Source: Cellulomonas sp. PhB143
GTDB taxonomy: Bacteria > Actinomycetota > Actinomycetes > Actinomycetales > Cellulomonadaceae
Direction of reading: 5' to 3'
NCBI RefSeq assembly: GCF_003752595.1
Contig: NZ_RKIJ01000009.1
Span: 186,001-250,000 of the forward strand
Length of the DNA stretch: 64,000 nt
The translations under genes and the position numbers were made by a program. The notes beneath the pieces are model-generated. The model was not told where the DNA came from and did not search any database. It saw nothing but the letters and a program-made list of their open reading frames with translations. Positions 8,966 through 19,998 of the stretch are shown in pieces. Each line of letters begins with the position of its first letter. Position 1 is the first letter of the stretch.

Positions 8966-8994
8966 ATTACACGCGTGTCATCCGCCTCCGTCAA
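8966..8994 (-). promoter_or_regulatory. consensus-like sigma-70 promoter of whiB2
   Basis: On the minus strand TTGACG (8989-8994), a 17-bp spacer and TGTAAT (8966-8971) form the best housekeeping-type promoter in the window. Transcription would start near 8959, giving a leader of about 34 nt that includes the Shine-Dalgarno sequence, in contrast to the leaderless neighbours. Confidence 0.75.
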
Positions 8995-9059
8995 ACGGAG
9001 GGTGTGCTATCGGCGTGCCGACATCGTGCTGTGCACCGATTTCATCCGGTACGTACCTC

Positions 9060-9065
9060 TACGCT
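9060..9065 (+). promoter_or_regulatory. -10 hexamer of TIGR03089 gene, leaderless type
   Basis: TACGCT is followed by GACGAG and the ATG at 9072, again exactly 6 bp. No ribosome binding site is present. Confidence 0.55.
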
Positions 9066-9071
9066 GACGAG

Positions 9072-9845
9072 ATGCCCGCCTTCCCCGCCTCCGTCGCCAC
9101 GCTCCTGCAGGCCCTCTCGCGCGCGCCGGGCGCGCCGCGCATCACCTGGTACGGGGACGACGGCGAGCGCATCGAGCTCTCGGGCGCCGTACTGGAGAAC
9201 TGGGTCAGCAAGTGCACCAACCTGCTGGTCGAGGAGCTCGACGCCGCACCCGGCACGCGGGTGGTGCTGGACCTGCCCGCGCACTGGCGCTCGCTCGTCT
9301 GGGCCCTCGCGGCGTGGCGCTGCGGCGCGACGCTCACCGCCGCCGAGCCCGCGGACGTCGTCGTCACGACGCGGCCCGACGCCTGGTCGGGCCCCCGGGC
9401 CGCCACCGGCACCGGCACCGCCGAGGTCGTCGCCGTGGCGCTGCCCGCCCTGGCGCGCCGTTTCGACGGGGACCTGCCCCCCGGGGCGATCGACGCGGCG
9501 TCGGCCGTGATGACCTACGGCGACCGGATCGGCTGGGCGCCGGACACCGACCCCGCCTCCCCCGCGCTGGACCGGACCGACGAGGGTGACGGGGACATCG
9601 TCGTCCACCGCGACCTGATCAAGGTCGCCGCGCGCACCGCTGGGGTTCCCGACGGCGCCCGCGTCCTGCTCGACGCGGGCGCGGCCGGGCCCGCACAGGT
9701 GCTGCTCACCGTCGTCGGCGTCCTCGCGGGCGACGGTTCGGTCGTCCTGGTCTCCCCCGCAACCGCCGGCGCGCTGCGCGCCGACGCCGCACGGCGCGCG
9801 AGGCTCGTCGACGGCGAGCGGGTGACTCTCGACCTGTTGGCCTGA
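9072..9845 (+). CDS. TIGR03089 family protein
   Basis: A 257-residue actinobacterial protein that resembles a truncated adenylate-forming (acyl-CoA synthetase-like) N-domain. Recognisable parts are PRITWYGDDGERIELSG at the start, VLDLPAHWRSLVWALAAWRCGA, and a late VLVSPATAGAL. The AMP-binding P-loop and the catalytic C-terminal lysine domain of true ligases are absent, so it is probably not a ligase. It is divergent to whiB2, as in other Actinobacteria, where it also lies near the LCP gene. Function is unknown. The start at 9072 is supported by the -10 hexamer 6 bp upstream; an extension to 9015 would begin before that promoter. Confidence 0.88.
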   Translation: MPAFPASVATLLQALSRAPGAPRITWYGDDGERIELSGAVLENWVSKCTNLLVEELDAAPGTRVVLDLPAHWRSLVWALAAWRCGATLTAAEPADVVVTTRPDAWSGPRAATGTGTAEVVAVALPALARRFDGDLPPGAIDAASAVMTYGDRIGWAPDTDPASPALDRTDEGDGDIVVHRDLIKVAARTAGVPDGARVLLDAGAAGPAQVLLTVVGVLAGDGSVVLVSPATAGALRADAARRARLVDGERVTLDLLA

Positions 9846-9874
9846 TCTGGCCGACCGGCGTGGCGCCGATGCGG

Positions 9875-9880
9875 CATGAT
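9875..9880 (+). promoter_or_regulatory. possible -10 hexamer of rmlA
   Basis: CATGAT lies 8 bp before the rmlA ATG, where no Shine-Dalgarno sequence is visible; a leaderless or nearly leaderless message is plausible. Weaker match than the 6-bp class. Confidence 0.35.
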
Positions 9881-9888
9881 GACTCACC

Positions 9889-10773
9889 ATGCGCGGAATC
9901 ATTCTGGCCGGCGGCTCCGGCACCCGGCTGCACCCGGTCACCCAGGGCGTCAGCAAGCAGCTCGTCCCGGTGTACGACAAGCCGATGGTCTACTACCCGC
10001 TCTCGACGCTGATGCTTGCCGGCATCCGCGACGTGCTGGTGATCACGACGCCGCACGACGCCGAGCAGTTCCGACGGCTGCTGGGCGACGGGTCGCAGTT
10101 CGGCATCTCGATCGACTACGCCGTGCAGGAGCAGCCGAACGGGCTCGCGCAGGCGTTCGTCCTGGGTGCCGAGTTCATCGGGAACGACTCCGTGTCGCTC
10201 GTGCTGGGCGACAACATCTTCTACGGACCGGGTCTCGGCTCCCAGCTCCAGCGCCACGCGGAGCCGGACGGCGGAACCATCTTCGCCTACCGGGTGTCCG
10301 AGCCGCGCGCCTACGGGGTCGTCGAGTTCGATCGATCGGGGCGCGCGCTCTCGATCGAGGAGAAGCCCGACCATCCCCGCTCGAGCTATGCGGTGCCCGG
10401 GCTGTACTTCTACGACAACGACGTCGTCGAGGTCGCACGGACCATCCGGCCCTCGCCCCGCGGCGAGTACGAGATCACGGACGTCAACCGCCACTATCTC
10501 GATCAGGGCCGGCTGAACGTCGAGGTCCTCCCGCGCGGCACGGCCTGGCTCGACACCGGGACCTTCGACTCGCTGCTCGACGCGGCCGACTACGTGCGCA
10601 CCATCGAGAACCGGCAGGGACTGAAGATCGGGGCACCCGAGGAGATCGCCTGGCGTCAAGGGTTCCTCACCGATGAGGGGCTCCGCGAGCGGGCGGAGCG
10701 ACTGGTCAAGTCGGGCTACGGCACCTATCTGCTCGGCCTGCTCGAGCACGCGAGCTGGGACGGACGCCTCTAG
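9889..10773 (+). CDS. rmlA: glucose-1-phosphate thymidylyltransferase
   Basis: A 294-residue RmlA/RfbA, the first enzyme of dTDP-L-rhamnose synthesis (glucose-1-phosphate + dTTP to dTDP-glucose). The nucleotide-binding signature [14 protein letters not shown] is at residues 5-18, followed by [17 protein letters not shown] and the Mg-binding LGDNIFYG. The sugar-binding EEKP and TAWLDTGT motifs are in place, and the length is normal. The stop codon TAG shares the palindromic CTAG at 10770-10773 with the stop of the convergent rmlD, so the two genes overlap by 4 bp tail to tail. Works with rmlB, rmlC and rmlD nearby. Confidence 0.97.
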   Translation: MRGIILAGGSGTRLHPVTQGVSKQLVPVYDKPMVYYPLSTLMLAGIRDVLVITTPHDAEQFRRLLGDGSQFGISIDYAVQEQPNGLAQAFVLGAEFIGNDSVSLVLGDNIFYGPGLGSQLQRHAEPDGGTIFAYRVSEPRAYGVVEFDRSGRALSIEEKPDHPRSSYAVPGLYFYDNDVVEVARTIRPSPRGEYEITDVNRHYLDQGRLNVEVLPRGTAWLDTGTFDSLLDAADYVRTIENRQGLKIGAPEEIAWRQGFLTDEGLRERAERLVKSGYGTYLLGLLEHASWDGRL

Positions 10774-11618
10774 CCGGCGAGCACCTCGCTCGCCGCGAGA
10801 GCCCACCGATCGCGCCAGTCCCCGATCGGCTCGACGCCGGCGCCACGCGACCGCTCGTGCCCCAGGACCGAGTAGGCGGGGCGGGGTGCCGGTCGGACGA
10901 ACGACTCGCTCGTCACGGGAGTCACGGAGTCGGCGTCGAGCCCTGCCGCCTCGACGGCGGAACGCGCGAACTCGTACCACGACGCCTCGCCCGACGACGT
11001 CGCGTGGTAGATCCCGCCGGGAGCGTCGGCCTCGACGAGCCGGGCGATCGTCTCCGCCACGTCGCGGGTCCACGTCGGCTGCCCGATCTGGTCGGTGACG
11101 ACCGCCACGCCGCCGCGCTCGCGCGCGACCCGGACGATCGTCCGCGGGAAACAGCCGCCACCGGCACCGTAGAGCCACGCCGTGCGCACGACCATGTTCT
11201 GCGCGGAGGCGGCAAGCACTGCCCACTCGCCCGCCGCCTTCGTCCGGCCGTAGGCGGACGACGGCGCGATCGGAGCGTCCTCGCCGTACGGAGCTCTGGC
11301 AGCTCCGTCGAACACGTAGTCCGTGGAGACATGGACGACCCGAGCGCCGTGCGCCGCCGCGGCCCGTGCGACGTGGGCGGCACCGACGGCATTGAGCGCG
11401 AACGCGTCGGCCTCGTGGTCCTCTGCCGCGTCGACCGCCGTGTACGCGGCACAGTTCACGACGACGTCCGCGCCCTCGAGCGCGGCGGCCACCGCCGGTG
11501 CGTCCAGCACGTCGAGCTCTTGCCGACCGAGCGCGTGCACCTGTTCGCCCCGCGACCCGAGAAGGTCGGTCACGTCCTGGCCGAGCATCCCCCGGGCACC
11601 CACGACGATCCACTTCAC
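10770..11618 (-). CDS. rmlD: dTDP-4-dehydrorhamnose reductase
   Basis: A 282-residue RmlD, the last step of dTDP-L-rhamnose synthesis (NAD(P)H reduction of dTDP-4-keto-rhamnose). It has the Rossmann motif [10 protein letters not shown] at residues 7-16, [12 protein letters not shown], the STDYVFDG strand, and the catalytic YGRTK of the short-chain dehydrogenase family. Start is GTG at 11618 with GGGGGAG about 6 bp upstream. It is divergent from rmlC, with a roughly 100-bp intergenic region that holds a TACGCT-like -10 for rmlD and TATCGT for rmlC. Length is normal for the family. Confidence 0.96.
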   Translation of the reverse strand: MKWIVVGARGMLGQDVTDLLGSRGEQVHALGRQELDVLDAPAVAAALEGADVVVNCAAYTAVDAAEDHEADAFALNAVGAAHVARAAAAHGARVVHVSTDYVFDGAARAPYGEDAPIAPSSAYGRTKAAGEWAVLAASAQNMVVRTAWLYGAGGGCFPRTIVRVARERGGVAVVTDQIGQPTWTRDVAETIARLVEADAPGGIYHATSSGEASWYEFARSAVEAAGLDADSVTPVTSESFVRPAPRPAYSVLGHERSRGAGVEPIGDWRDRWALAASEVLAG

Positions 11619-11716
11619 GTTCTGCTCCCCCGTGCTCGTCCCTGCGGACCGTCGACGGTCCGGCTCGCCAGCGTAGCGGGATATCGTGGACCGCCGCCGC
11701 CGACGAAGGAGCCCTC

Positions 11717-12361
11717 ATGCAGATCCGCGAGCTGTCCGTCCCCGGAGCCTACGAGCTCACACCGCGCCAGTTCGGCGATCCGCGCGGCGTCTTCCTCGAG
11801 TGGTTCACGGCCGGCTCGTTCGCGGGCGCCGCCGGGCACGCGTTCGGCCTCGAGCAGGCCAACCTCTCGGTCTCGGCCGCCGGCGTGCTGCGCGGCGTGC
11901 ACTTCGCCGACATCCCGCCCGGGCAGGCCAAGTACGTGACGTGCCCCAAGGGCGCCGTCCTCGACGTCGCGGTCGACATCCGCGTGGGGTCGCCGACGTT
12001 CGGGCAGTGGGACTCCGTGCTGCTCGACGACGTGGACCGCCGCGCGATCTATCTGCCCGAGGGCGTGGGACACGCCTTCATGTCGCTGGAGGACGACTCG
12101 ACGGTGCTGTACCTGTGCTCGTCCGGGTACGCCCCAGAGCGCGAGCACGGCATCCACCCGCTCGACCCGGAGCTGGGCATCGAGTGGCCGACCACGGCGC
12201 GCGACGGCTCGCCGCTCGTGCCGCAGCTGTCCGCGAAGGACGAGGTGGCGCCGACGCTCGCGCAGGCGCTGGCCGCCGGGACGTTGCCCGACGCCGGGAC
12301 GGTCGAGGCCTACGTGGCGGGGCTGCGTCGTCGGGCGCACGAGGACCCGACACCCGCCTGA
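11717..12361 (+). CDS. rmlC: dTDP-4-dehydrorhamnose 3,5-epimerase
   Basis: A 214-residue cupin of the RmlC family, which epimerises dTDP-4-keto-6-deoxyglucose at C3 and C5. FGDPRGVFLEWF near the N-terminus, LRGVHFADIPPGQAKYVTC with the catalytic base His62, and the core barrel segment YLPEGVGHAFMSL are all visible. The start at 11717 has GAAGGAG at proper spacing. The gene stands alone on the plus strand between rmlD and rmlB. It is immediately followed by a pair of 42-bp palindromic repeats before the converging rmlB. Confidence 0.95.
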   Translation: MQIRELSVPGAYELTPRQFGDPRGVFLEWFTAGSFAGAAGHAFGLEQANLSVSAAGVLRGVHFADIPPGQAKYVTCPKGAVLDVAVDIRVGSPTFGQWDSVLLDDVDRRAIYLPEGVGHAFMSLEDDSTVLYLCSSGYAPEREHGIHPLDPELGIEWPTTARDGSPLVPQLSAKDEVAPTLAQALAAGTLPDAGTVEAYVAGLRRRAHEDPTPA

Positions 12362-12374
12362 CCGCCCACGCACC

Positions 12375-12416
12375 TGTCAGACCCTCCCCCCGCCATACCG
12401 GGGCCCACGTCTGACA
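12375..12416 (+). repeat. 42-bp palindromic element, pair A copy 1
   Basis: It begins TGTCAGAC, ends GTCTGACA, and has a central CCGCCATACCGGGGC. The ends form an 8-bp stem and a CCCC/GGGG inner stem is possible. It is separated by exactly 19 bp from copy 2. Five relatives occur in this window, all in the same orientation. It lies between the convergent ends of rmlC and rmlB. Confidence 0.9.
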
Positions 12417-12435
12417 ACCCGCGAGGTCACCGACG

Positions 12436-12477
12436 TGTCAGACTCCGGCCCCGCCATACCGGAGCCCAGGTCTGACA
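12436..12477 (+). repeat. 42-bp palindromic element, pair A copy 2
   Basis: Same 42-bp length and orientation as copy 1, with TGTCAGAC and GTCTGACA ends and centre CCGCCATACCGGAGC. It ends 19 bp before the rmlB stop codon. No T-tract follows, so this is not a typical intrinsic terminator. Confidence 0.9.
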
Positions 12478-12496
12478 ACCTCGGAGGAACGGCGCG

Positions 12497-15561
<3,065 letters not shown>

Positions 15562-15569
<8 letters not shown>

Positions 15570-16560
15570 GTCCGGCCGCCCGCTCGACGGCCCGCACGTC
15601 GTCGGACGCGCGGCCCAGCCCGGCGAGGACGTCGGCGGTGCGCTGGGGACCGCGCAGGACGCCGTCGCGCAGCCCCTTGGCCCCGCTGCGCACGAGGACC
15701 CCGCGGTCGGCGGAGCCCACGAAGGTCCGCGCCCAGCGCACGAGGGAGGAGCCGGTGTAGAGCACGCGCTCGGCGGGCTTGAGGCCGCCGCTGCGCGTGA
15801 GCAGCCAGATCTTGTTGCGCACCTCGAAGTAGAAGCGCTCGCCCGGGTCCACGTCCGTGGACCCGAACACCTTGGTCCGGTGCTCGACGACGCTGCCCGC
15901 CACGTGCAGGCCCGTCGCGCGGCGCAGCAGACGGCAGGAGAACTCGAAGTCGTCGTTCCAGATGAAGTAGTCCGCGACGGGCAGCCCGTGGGCGCGCACG
16001 GCACCCGCGTCGACGAGCATCGAGACGAACGACGACGAGCGCACGGGGATCGCGCCGGCGCCCTGCGCCTCGACGATCGTGGCCTGGTGCGCGCCGGGGC
16101 GGCGGCGCGGCGTGTTCATCGGGTGCTCGCGGCCGTCGTGCCACACGACGCGGCTGCCCAGCAGCGCCACGTCGCCCACGTGCTGGTCGCGCGCGCGCAG
16201 GAGGACCTCGAGCGCGGTGGGCGTGGGGATCGTGTCGTCGTCCATCAGCCAGACGAGCTCGGCGCCCATCTGCTCGAGCGCGACCGCGAGACCCACCGCG
16301 AACCCTCCGGCACCGCCGGTGTTGCGCGACAGCGACAGCAGCCGCGGGCCGGAGGGGTGCTCCGCCGCGACCCGCGCCGTACCGTCGGTCGAGGCGTTGT
16401 CGACGACGAGCACGGCGTCGACGGGCCGGGTCTGGTCGGCGAGGGCGTCGAGCGCCGCCCGCAGGAGCTCCTCGCGGTCGAAGGCGACGACGACCGCCAC
16501 GACACGGGGCGTCGTGGGGGCGAAGGGCGTCGCGGCGTCCGCTGCAGTGTCCTGGGGCAT
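15562..16560 (-). CDS. family 2 glycosyltransferase, rhamnosyl/galactofuranosyl-transferase-like
   Basis: A 332-residue GT2 protein. VVAVVVAFDREELLRAALDAL and VLVVDNASTDGT form the donor-binding region, LVWLMDDDTIPTPTAL has the DDD metal motif, and YFIWNDDFEFSCR contains the acceptor-site WNDD segment seen in the GlfT1/rhamnosyl-transferase group. First gene of the minus-strand operon with the second GT2, glf and rmlB. The ATG at 16560 is leaderless, with TACCCT 6 bp upstream. A role in the start of an arabinogalactan-like or rhamnose-containing wall polymer fits the context; the exact linkage is inference. Confidence 0.9.
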
Positions 16561-16566
16561 CGTCGC

Positions 16567-16572
16567 AGGGTA
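16567..16572 (-). promoter_or_regulatory. -10 hexamer of GT2-GT2-glf-rmlB operon, leaderless type
   Basis: TACCCT on the minus strand, 6 bp (GCGACG) before the ATG at 16560. The divergent LCP gene has its -10 about 110 bp away. Confidence 0.55.
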
Positions 16573-16676
16573 CCGGGAGACGGCCCCGGGACCCGAACCG
16601 GCACCACGGACCGCTTCTGCACAAGTCCTCCACCGCCTCGGTGCGGCCGGCCCGCAACTCCGCCGCCGCCGCACCC

Positions 16677-16682
16677 TATGCT
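16677..16682 (+). promoter_or_regulatory. -10 hexamer of first LCP gene
   Basis: TATGCT, 8 bp before the GTG at 16691, which has no Shine-Dalgarno sequence. Same 8-bp spacing as purK. Confidence 0.45.
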
Positions 16683-16690
16683 CGTGGACC

Positions 16691-17971
16691 GTGGCTGACC
16701 AGACCCGTGCGCAGACGACGCACCGACCCCGCGGACCGGCGCACGCGCGCTCCCTGCACCGCGCCGGCGCGGCGCGACGCATCGGCCTGGCGCTGACCGG
16801 CGTCCTCGTGTTCGTCGGCGTCGGTGGCGTGGCCGTCGCCCAGAGCATCAGCGGCAACATCACCACCGCCACGGTCAGCGACGACATGCGCGGCGAGGTG
16901 AAGAAGCCGGCGCCCACGGACCCCGACGCGGGCTCGCCCCTGAACATCCTGCTGCTCGGCTCCGACTACCGCGGCGGCGACAACACCGACTTCGCGGTCC
17001 AGGGCGTAAGCGGGATGCGCTCCGACACCGCGATCGTGGCGCACGTCTCCGCGGACCGCTCGCGCGTGGAGCTCGTCTCGATCCCCCGCGACTCGATGGT
17101 CGACCGCCCCGAGTGCACCACGAGCAAGGGCACGAAGATCCCGGGCGGTCGCGACCTGTTCAACTCCGCCTTCGCCTACGGCGCCGACCGCGGCGGCGAC
17201 ATCGCCTCGGCCGCGGCGTGCTCGATGAACACCATCTCCTCGGAGACCGGCCTGTACATCGACGACTTCGTCGTCGTCGACTTCTCCGGCTTCGAGAAGA
17301 TGGTCGACGCCGTCGGCGGCGTGCCGATGTGCATCCCCGAGGCGATCGACAACAAGAAGGCGGACCTCAAGCTCAAGGCCGGCGAGCAGACGCTCGACGG
17401 CAAGGAGGCGCTCGGGTTCGCCCGCGCCCGCTACGGCATCGGCGACGGCTCCGACCTCAGCCGCATCGGCCGCCAGCAGCAGCTCCTCGCCGCGACCATG
17501 AGCCAGGTGCTGAGCAAGAACCTCCTCACCGATGCCCCGGCGCTCTACAAGTTCCTCTCGGCCGCGACCGCGTCGCTGACCGTGAGCGACGGCCTGGGCT
17601 CGGTCCCGGACCTCACCGGCCTCGCCTACAGCCTGCGCGGCGTGCGGGCTGACAGCATCACCTTCATGACGATCCCCAACGCCGCGGACCCGTCCAACCC
17701 GAACCGGGTGGTGTGGACGCCCGAGGCCGACGACGTGTGGCAGAACCTCGTCGACGACAAGCCGATCGTCGACCCGGAGCCCGAGCGCGCCTCGACGAAG
17801 GACGGCGACGCGACGAAGGACGACGCCACGGACTCCCCCTCGGCGGACCCGGACGACGCCGCGAGCGACTCCCCCTCGGCCTCCGCCTCGACGACTCCCG
17901 AGCCGAAGGCGACCAAGGAAGCCGGCAAGGAAGCCTTCACGCCCGACGACGTCACCGCCGTCTGCGGGTGA
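16691..17971 (+). CDS. LytR-CpsA-Psr family wall polymer ligase
   Basis: A 426-residue type II membrane protein with a cytoplasmic basic head, one transmembrane helix at about residues 35-57 and an extracellular LCP domain. LCP enzymes transfer undecaprenyl-linked glycopolymers onto peptidoglycan. Hallmarks are NILLLGSDYRGG, RSDTAIVAHVSADRSRVELVSIPRDS with the pyrophosphate-binding Arg and Asp residues, and ALGFARARYGIGDGSDLSRIGRQQQ. The C-terminal 80 residues are an acidic Ser/Asp/Lys-rich tail. The GTG start is leaderless. Two tandem LCP genes next to rml and glf fit ligation of a rhamnose/galactofuranose polymer. Confidence 0.93.
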   Translation: MADQTRAQTTHRPRGPAHARSLHRAGAARRIGLALTGVLVFVGVGGVAVAQSISGNITTATVSDDMRGEVKKPAPTDPDAGSPLNILLLGSDYRGGDNTDFAVQGVSGMRSDTAIVAHVSADRSRVELVSIPRDSMVDRPECTTSKGTKIPGGRDLFNSAFAYGADRGGDIASAAACSMNTISSETGLYIDDFVVVDFSGFEKMVDAVGGVPMCIPEAIDNKKADLKLKAGEQTLDGKEALGFARARYGIGDGSDLSRIGRQQQLLAATMSQVLSKNLLTDAPALYKFLSAATASLTVSDGLGSVPDLTGLAYSLRGVRADSITFMTIPNAADPSNPNRVVWTPEADDVWQNLVDDKPIVDPEPERASTKDGDATKDDATDSPSADPDDAASDSPSASASTTPEPKATKEAGKEAFTPDDVTAVCG

Positions 17972-17978
17972 CGCGACG

Positions 17979-19403
17979 ATGACCACCGACGACCGGTCCG
18001 GCGGGGGCGGCGCGCCGCGCTCCGTCCCGCCCAGCTTCACACCCCCCTCGGGCGGGTCGAACCGTCCGCGCAGCACCGACGACGCCATCGCCGTCGGCCC
18101 GCAGGGCGGGTCCGGCTCCCGGCCCGTCGTGCCGCGGCCGCCGAGCCCGTCCGGCGACCGCGGGTCCGGCCCGAGCCGGATCGTGCGCCAGTCCACCCGC
18201 AGCACCGGCGAGCAGAAGGTCGACCGGCCGGCGCAGGCCGGCGCGCGCCCGACGTCCTACCCGCCGGCCGGCGCGGGCGCCTCCGCGGAGCCCGAGCCCA
18301 CGCGGGTGCCGCGCCGCGCGAGCAGCACCCCCCACTCCTCGGCCGCGCAGGGCCAGCCCCGGACCGCCGCGGCGCCGCCCCCCGGCGGACGCCAGGGGTC
18401 CGCGGCGCAGGGGTCCGCACCGCAGGGGCCCTCGCGCCCCTCGGGCGGGTCGACCGTGCGCATCCGCAAGGGCCGCGTCGTCGCCCTCGTGCTGGTGCTC
18501 GTCGTCATCCTGCTCCTGGCCTGGCCGGTGGGCCTGATCATCTGGGCGAACAGCAAGATCCAGCACGTCGACGCGCTCTCCGGCGCGAAGGACACCAGCG
18601 GCACGACCTACCTGCTCGCCGGCTCCGACGAGCGCGACGGCACGGTCTCCGAGGACGGCACGAGCGGGGCGCGCACCGACTCGATCCTGCTGCTGCAGCA
18701 GCCGAAGGACGGCCCGGCGTCGCTGATCAGCCTCCCGCGCGACACCTACGTCGACGACATCCCGGGGCACGGCCCCGGCAAGCTCAACGCGGCGTTCTCC
18801 TACGGCGGGGCCCCGCTGCTCGTGCAGACGGTCGAGCAGCTCACGGGCATGACCGTCGACCACTACGTCGAGGTCGGCTTCGCCGGCGTCGAGGAGCTCG
18901 TGGACGCCGTCGGCGGCGTCGAGCTCTGCCTCGACTACGACGTCGACGACGAGAAGAGCGGGCTCCAGTGGGAGTCGGGCTGCCACATGGCCGACGGCGA
19001 GACCGCCCTCGCGTTCTCGCGGATGCGCTACTCGGACCCCAAGGGAGACATCGGCCGCGCCGAGCGGCAGCGCCAGGTCATCGGCGCCATCGCGGACGCG
19101 GCGATCACGCCCTCGCTGCTGTGGCACCCGGGGACGCAGGTCGACCTCATCACCGCCGGCACGGACGCCGTCTCGGTCGACGAGGACGCCGGCCTGGTCG
19201 ACCTCGGCAGGCTCGCCCTGACCTTCAACCGGGCCTCGGGGCCCGACGGCGTCACGGGCACCCCGCCGATCTCGGACCCCGACTATCGCCCGGGCGGCGT
19301 GGGTTCCACGGTCCTGCTGGACCCCGACAAGGCACCCCAGTTCTTCGAGGACGTCATGAACGGCGACCTGAAGGCGGGCAGCACGGTGGGCGGTCTGAAC
19401 TGA
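17979..19403 (+). CDS. LytR-CpsA-Psr family wall polymer ligase with long cytoplasmic tail
   Basis: A 474-residue second LCP paralogue, starting 7 bp after the first. The first ~155 residues are disordered, rich in Pro, Ser, Gly, Gln and Arg, and predicted cytoplasmic. A strong transmembrane helix lies at about 166-188, then the LCP domain with TYLLAGSDERDGT, GARTDSILLLQQPKD, LISLPRDTYVD, and ALAFSRMRYSDPKGDIGRAERQRQ. All arginines expected to bind the lipid pyrophosphate are present. The long cytoplasmic tail may be a regulatory or kinase-target region; that is inference. It is followed by a bidirectional terminator-like hairpin. Confidence 0.93.
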   Translation: MTTDDRSGGGGAPRSVPPSFTPPSGGSNRPRSTDDAIAVGPQGGSGSRPVVPRPPSPSGDRGSGPSRIVRQSTRSTGEQKVDRPAQAGARPTSYPPAGAGASAEPEPTRVPRRASSTPHSSAAQGQPRTAAAPPPGGRQGSAAQGSAPQGPSRPSGGSTVRIRKGRVVALVLVLVVILLLAWPVGLIIWANSKIQHVDALSGAKDTSGTTYLLAGSDERDGTVSEDGTSGARTDSILLLQQPKDGPASLISLPRDTYVDDIPGHGPGKLNAAFSYGGAPLLVQTVEQLTGMTVDHYVEVGFAGVEELVDAVGGVELCLDYDVDDEKSGLQWESGCHMADGETALAFSRMRYSDPKGDIGRAERQRQVIGAIADAAITPSLLWHPGTQVDLITAGTDAVSVDEDAGLVDLGRLALTFNRASGPDGVTGTPPISDPDYRPGGVGSTVLLDPDKAPQFFEDVMNGDLKAGSTVGGLN

Positions 19404-19428
19404 CGGCGGGCTGAGCCGACGGCGGGCC

Positions 19429-19457
19429 GAGCCGCCCGGCCCGAGCCCGGGCGGCTC
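19429..19457. terminator. bidirectional terminator-like hairpin
   Basis: An 11-bp GC stem (GAGCCGCCCGG / CCGGGCGGCTC) with a 7-nt loop lies between the convergent second LCP gene and purE and reaches the purE stop codon. There is no T-run, as is common in high-GC Actinobacteria. Confidence 0.6.
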
Positions 19458-19998
19458 AGGCGCTGAAGCCGGTGGTGGTCGCGCCGGCGCGCGAGGCCCG
19501 CAGCGCGGCGCCCTTGGCCCGCGCCTGGTCCGCCAGGGACGCCTGGAAGTCGGCCATCCGCGCGCGCAGGGCGAGCGAGGCGTCGTCGGTCCCGGCGCCG
19601 AGGATGCGGGCGGCGAGCAGGCCGGCGTTGCGTGCCCCGCCGATCGAGACGGTCGCGACCGGCACGCCCGCGGGCATCTGCACGATCGAGAGCAGCGAGT
19701 CCATGCCGTCGAGGTGACGCAGCGGCACGGGGACGCCGATCACCGGCAGCGGAGTCACGGCGGCGAGCATCCCGGGCAGGTGCGCCGCTCCCCCGGCCCC
19801 GGCGACGATCACGCGGACGCCCCTCCCGGCGGCGTCGCGGCCGTAGTCGATCATCTCGGTCGGCATGCGGTGGGCGGAGACCACGTCCACCTCGACGCCG
19901 ACGCCGAGCTCGCCGAGGGCGTCGGCCGCCGCCTGCATCACCGGCCAGTCGGAGTCCGAGCCCATGACGATGCCGACGACGGGGTCCTGCGTGGTCAT
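19456..19998 (-). CDS. purE: N5-carboxyaminoimidazole ribonucleotide mutase
   Basis: A 180-residue class I PurE, which converts N5-CAIR to CAIR in purine synthesis. [13 protein letters not shown] at residues 9-21 has the catalytic phosphate-binding Ser and Asp residues; SAHRMP holds the catalytic His; [15 protein letters not shown] is the family AGxGGxAHLPGM block; and [14 protein letters not shown] ends the core. It overlaps purK by the 4-bp ATGA at 19995-19998, so the two are translationally coupled. The C-terminal 20 residues form an Ala-rich extension. Confidence 0.96.
   Translation of the reverse strand: MTTQDPVVGIVMGSDSDWPVMQAAADALGELGVGVEVDVVSAHRMPTEMIDYGRDAAGRGVRVIVAGAGGAAHLPGMLAAVTPLPVIGVPVPLRHLDGMDSLLSIVQMPAGVPVATVSIGGARNAGLLAARILGAGTDDASLALRARMADFQASLADQARAKGAALRASRAGATTTGFSA

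Noticed and set aside
8925-8994. Extended whiB2 start at the TTG at 8994
   Set aside because: The TTG is the -35 of a consensus promoter, and a strong ribosome binding site precedes the ATG at 8925.
391-9069. Identical 15-mer ACCTCTACGCTGACG at 391-405 and 9055-9069
   Set aside because: A few matches of this length are expected by chance in 64 kb of biased composition; the contexts differ (opposite functional strands).
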